The notes under the pieces were generated by a model, which was not told the DNA's origin, searched no databases, and saw only the letters and a program-made list of their open reading frames with translations. The translations under genes and the position numbers were made by a program. Source: Chitinophaga barathri (GTDB taxonomy: Bacteria; Bacteroidota; Bacteroidia; Chitinophagales; Chitinophagaceae). Taken from it: a DNA stretch of 64,000 nt. This document shows positions 63,896 to 64,000 of this stretch, one piece after another (the first letter of the stretch is position 1; every line of letters begins with the position of its first letter). The stretch is taken from the NCBI RefSeq assembly GCF_003807585.1, contig NZ_RMBX01000018.1, positions 18,105-82,104 of the forward strand, read 5' to 3'.

Positions 63896-64000
63896 ACTGT
63901 GTTTAAAAACAACTATTATTTAGATAATTTTTATCATATACTGTATGGGTAGTGGCTATTGCAAAGGCTTGTTTAATCAGTTTATTGGCTACTGCTATAA

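Larger units (their letters stand above)
63420..64000. other. Intergenic tail of the window with two dispersed repeats
   Basis: 581 bp with no credible gene. It contains the inverted partner of the 11-bp array (63434-63488) and the second 245-bp element (63651-63895). The last 100 bp are AT-rich and featureless to me. No terminator follows the ATPase. Confidence 0.6.

Overview
The window reads as chromosomal DNA of a Bacteroidota bacterium, most likely from the Chitinophagaceae (Chitinophaga-like). The case rests on five SusC/SusD outer-membrane pairs, three ECF sigma/FecR anti-sigma modules, Bacteroidota-type promoters (TTTG, 19-20 nt, TAnnTTTG) and weak Shine-Dalgarno signals. Base composition is about half G+C throughout. 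I see no prophage, transposase or CRISPR array, so the accessory character comes from glycan or peptide uptake loci and dispersed intergenic repeats. The genus is an inference.

Layout. 1-6415: SusC, SusD, a fasciclin-domain lipoprotein and a DUF5007-like lipoprotein, with no sigma/FecR. 6520-7894: NmrA-like oxidoreductase divergent from an HxlR regulator. 8073-18169: SusD and SusC (minus), a ROK repressor (plus), then a GH29 alpha-L-fucosidase and a two-SGNH-domain esterase (minus); this is the only SusCD locus here with carbohydrate enzymes beside it. 18495-25258: ECF sigma, FecR, SusC with STN domain, SusD. 25555-28114: tRNA-Glu, a second HxlR gene divergent from an SDR oxidoreductase, and a fatty-acid desaturase. 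28288-32903: an orphan FecR divergent from three RteC-family genes. 32906-39075: aminotransferase, GH20 hexosaminidase, M1 peptidase, DUF1345 membrane protein, PepSY-like exported protein. 39423-47926: ECF sigma, FecR, SusC with STN, SusD, TlpA-like thioredoxin protein. 48245-51457: FtsX/MacB-type permease divergent from a methyltransferase. 51561-58905: third ECF sigma, FecR, SusC with STN, SusD set. 58970-63419: two small GNAT paralogues, a small disordered protein, a cysteine-free Fpg/Nei glycosylase, and a divergent Ca2+-type P-type ATPase.

How the parts work together. The three SusC proteins with an N-terminal STN signalling domain are the three encoded beside an ECF sigma and FecR; the two without STN have no such module, and one of them faces a ROK repressor instead. 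This fits trans-envelope signalling for three loci and cytoplasmic ligand sensing for another. Substrates cannot be read from the receptors.

Most noteworthy signals: one operator-like motif shared by the two unrelated HxlR/oxidoreductase divergons; the three-gene RteC-family cluster beside an orphan FecR; 11-bp-phased repeat arrays and a 245-bp nested-palindrome element, each present twice; helically phased TGTCCG/CGGACA sites at two promoters; a cysteine-free Fpg-like protein; and an esterase whose first SGNH domain lacks its nucleophile.
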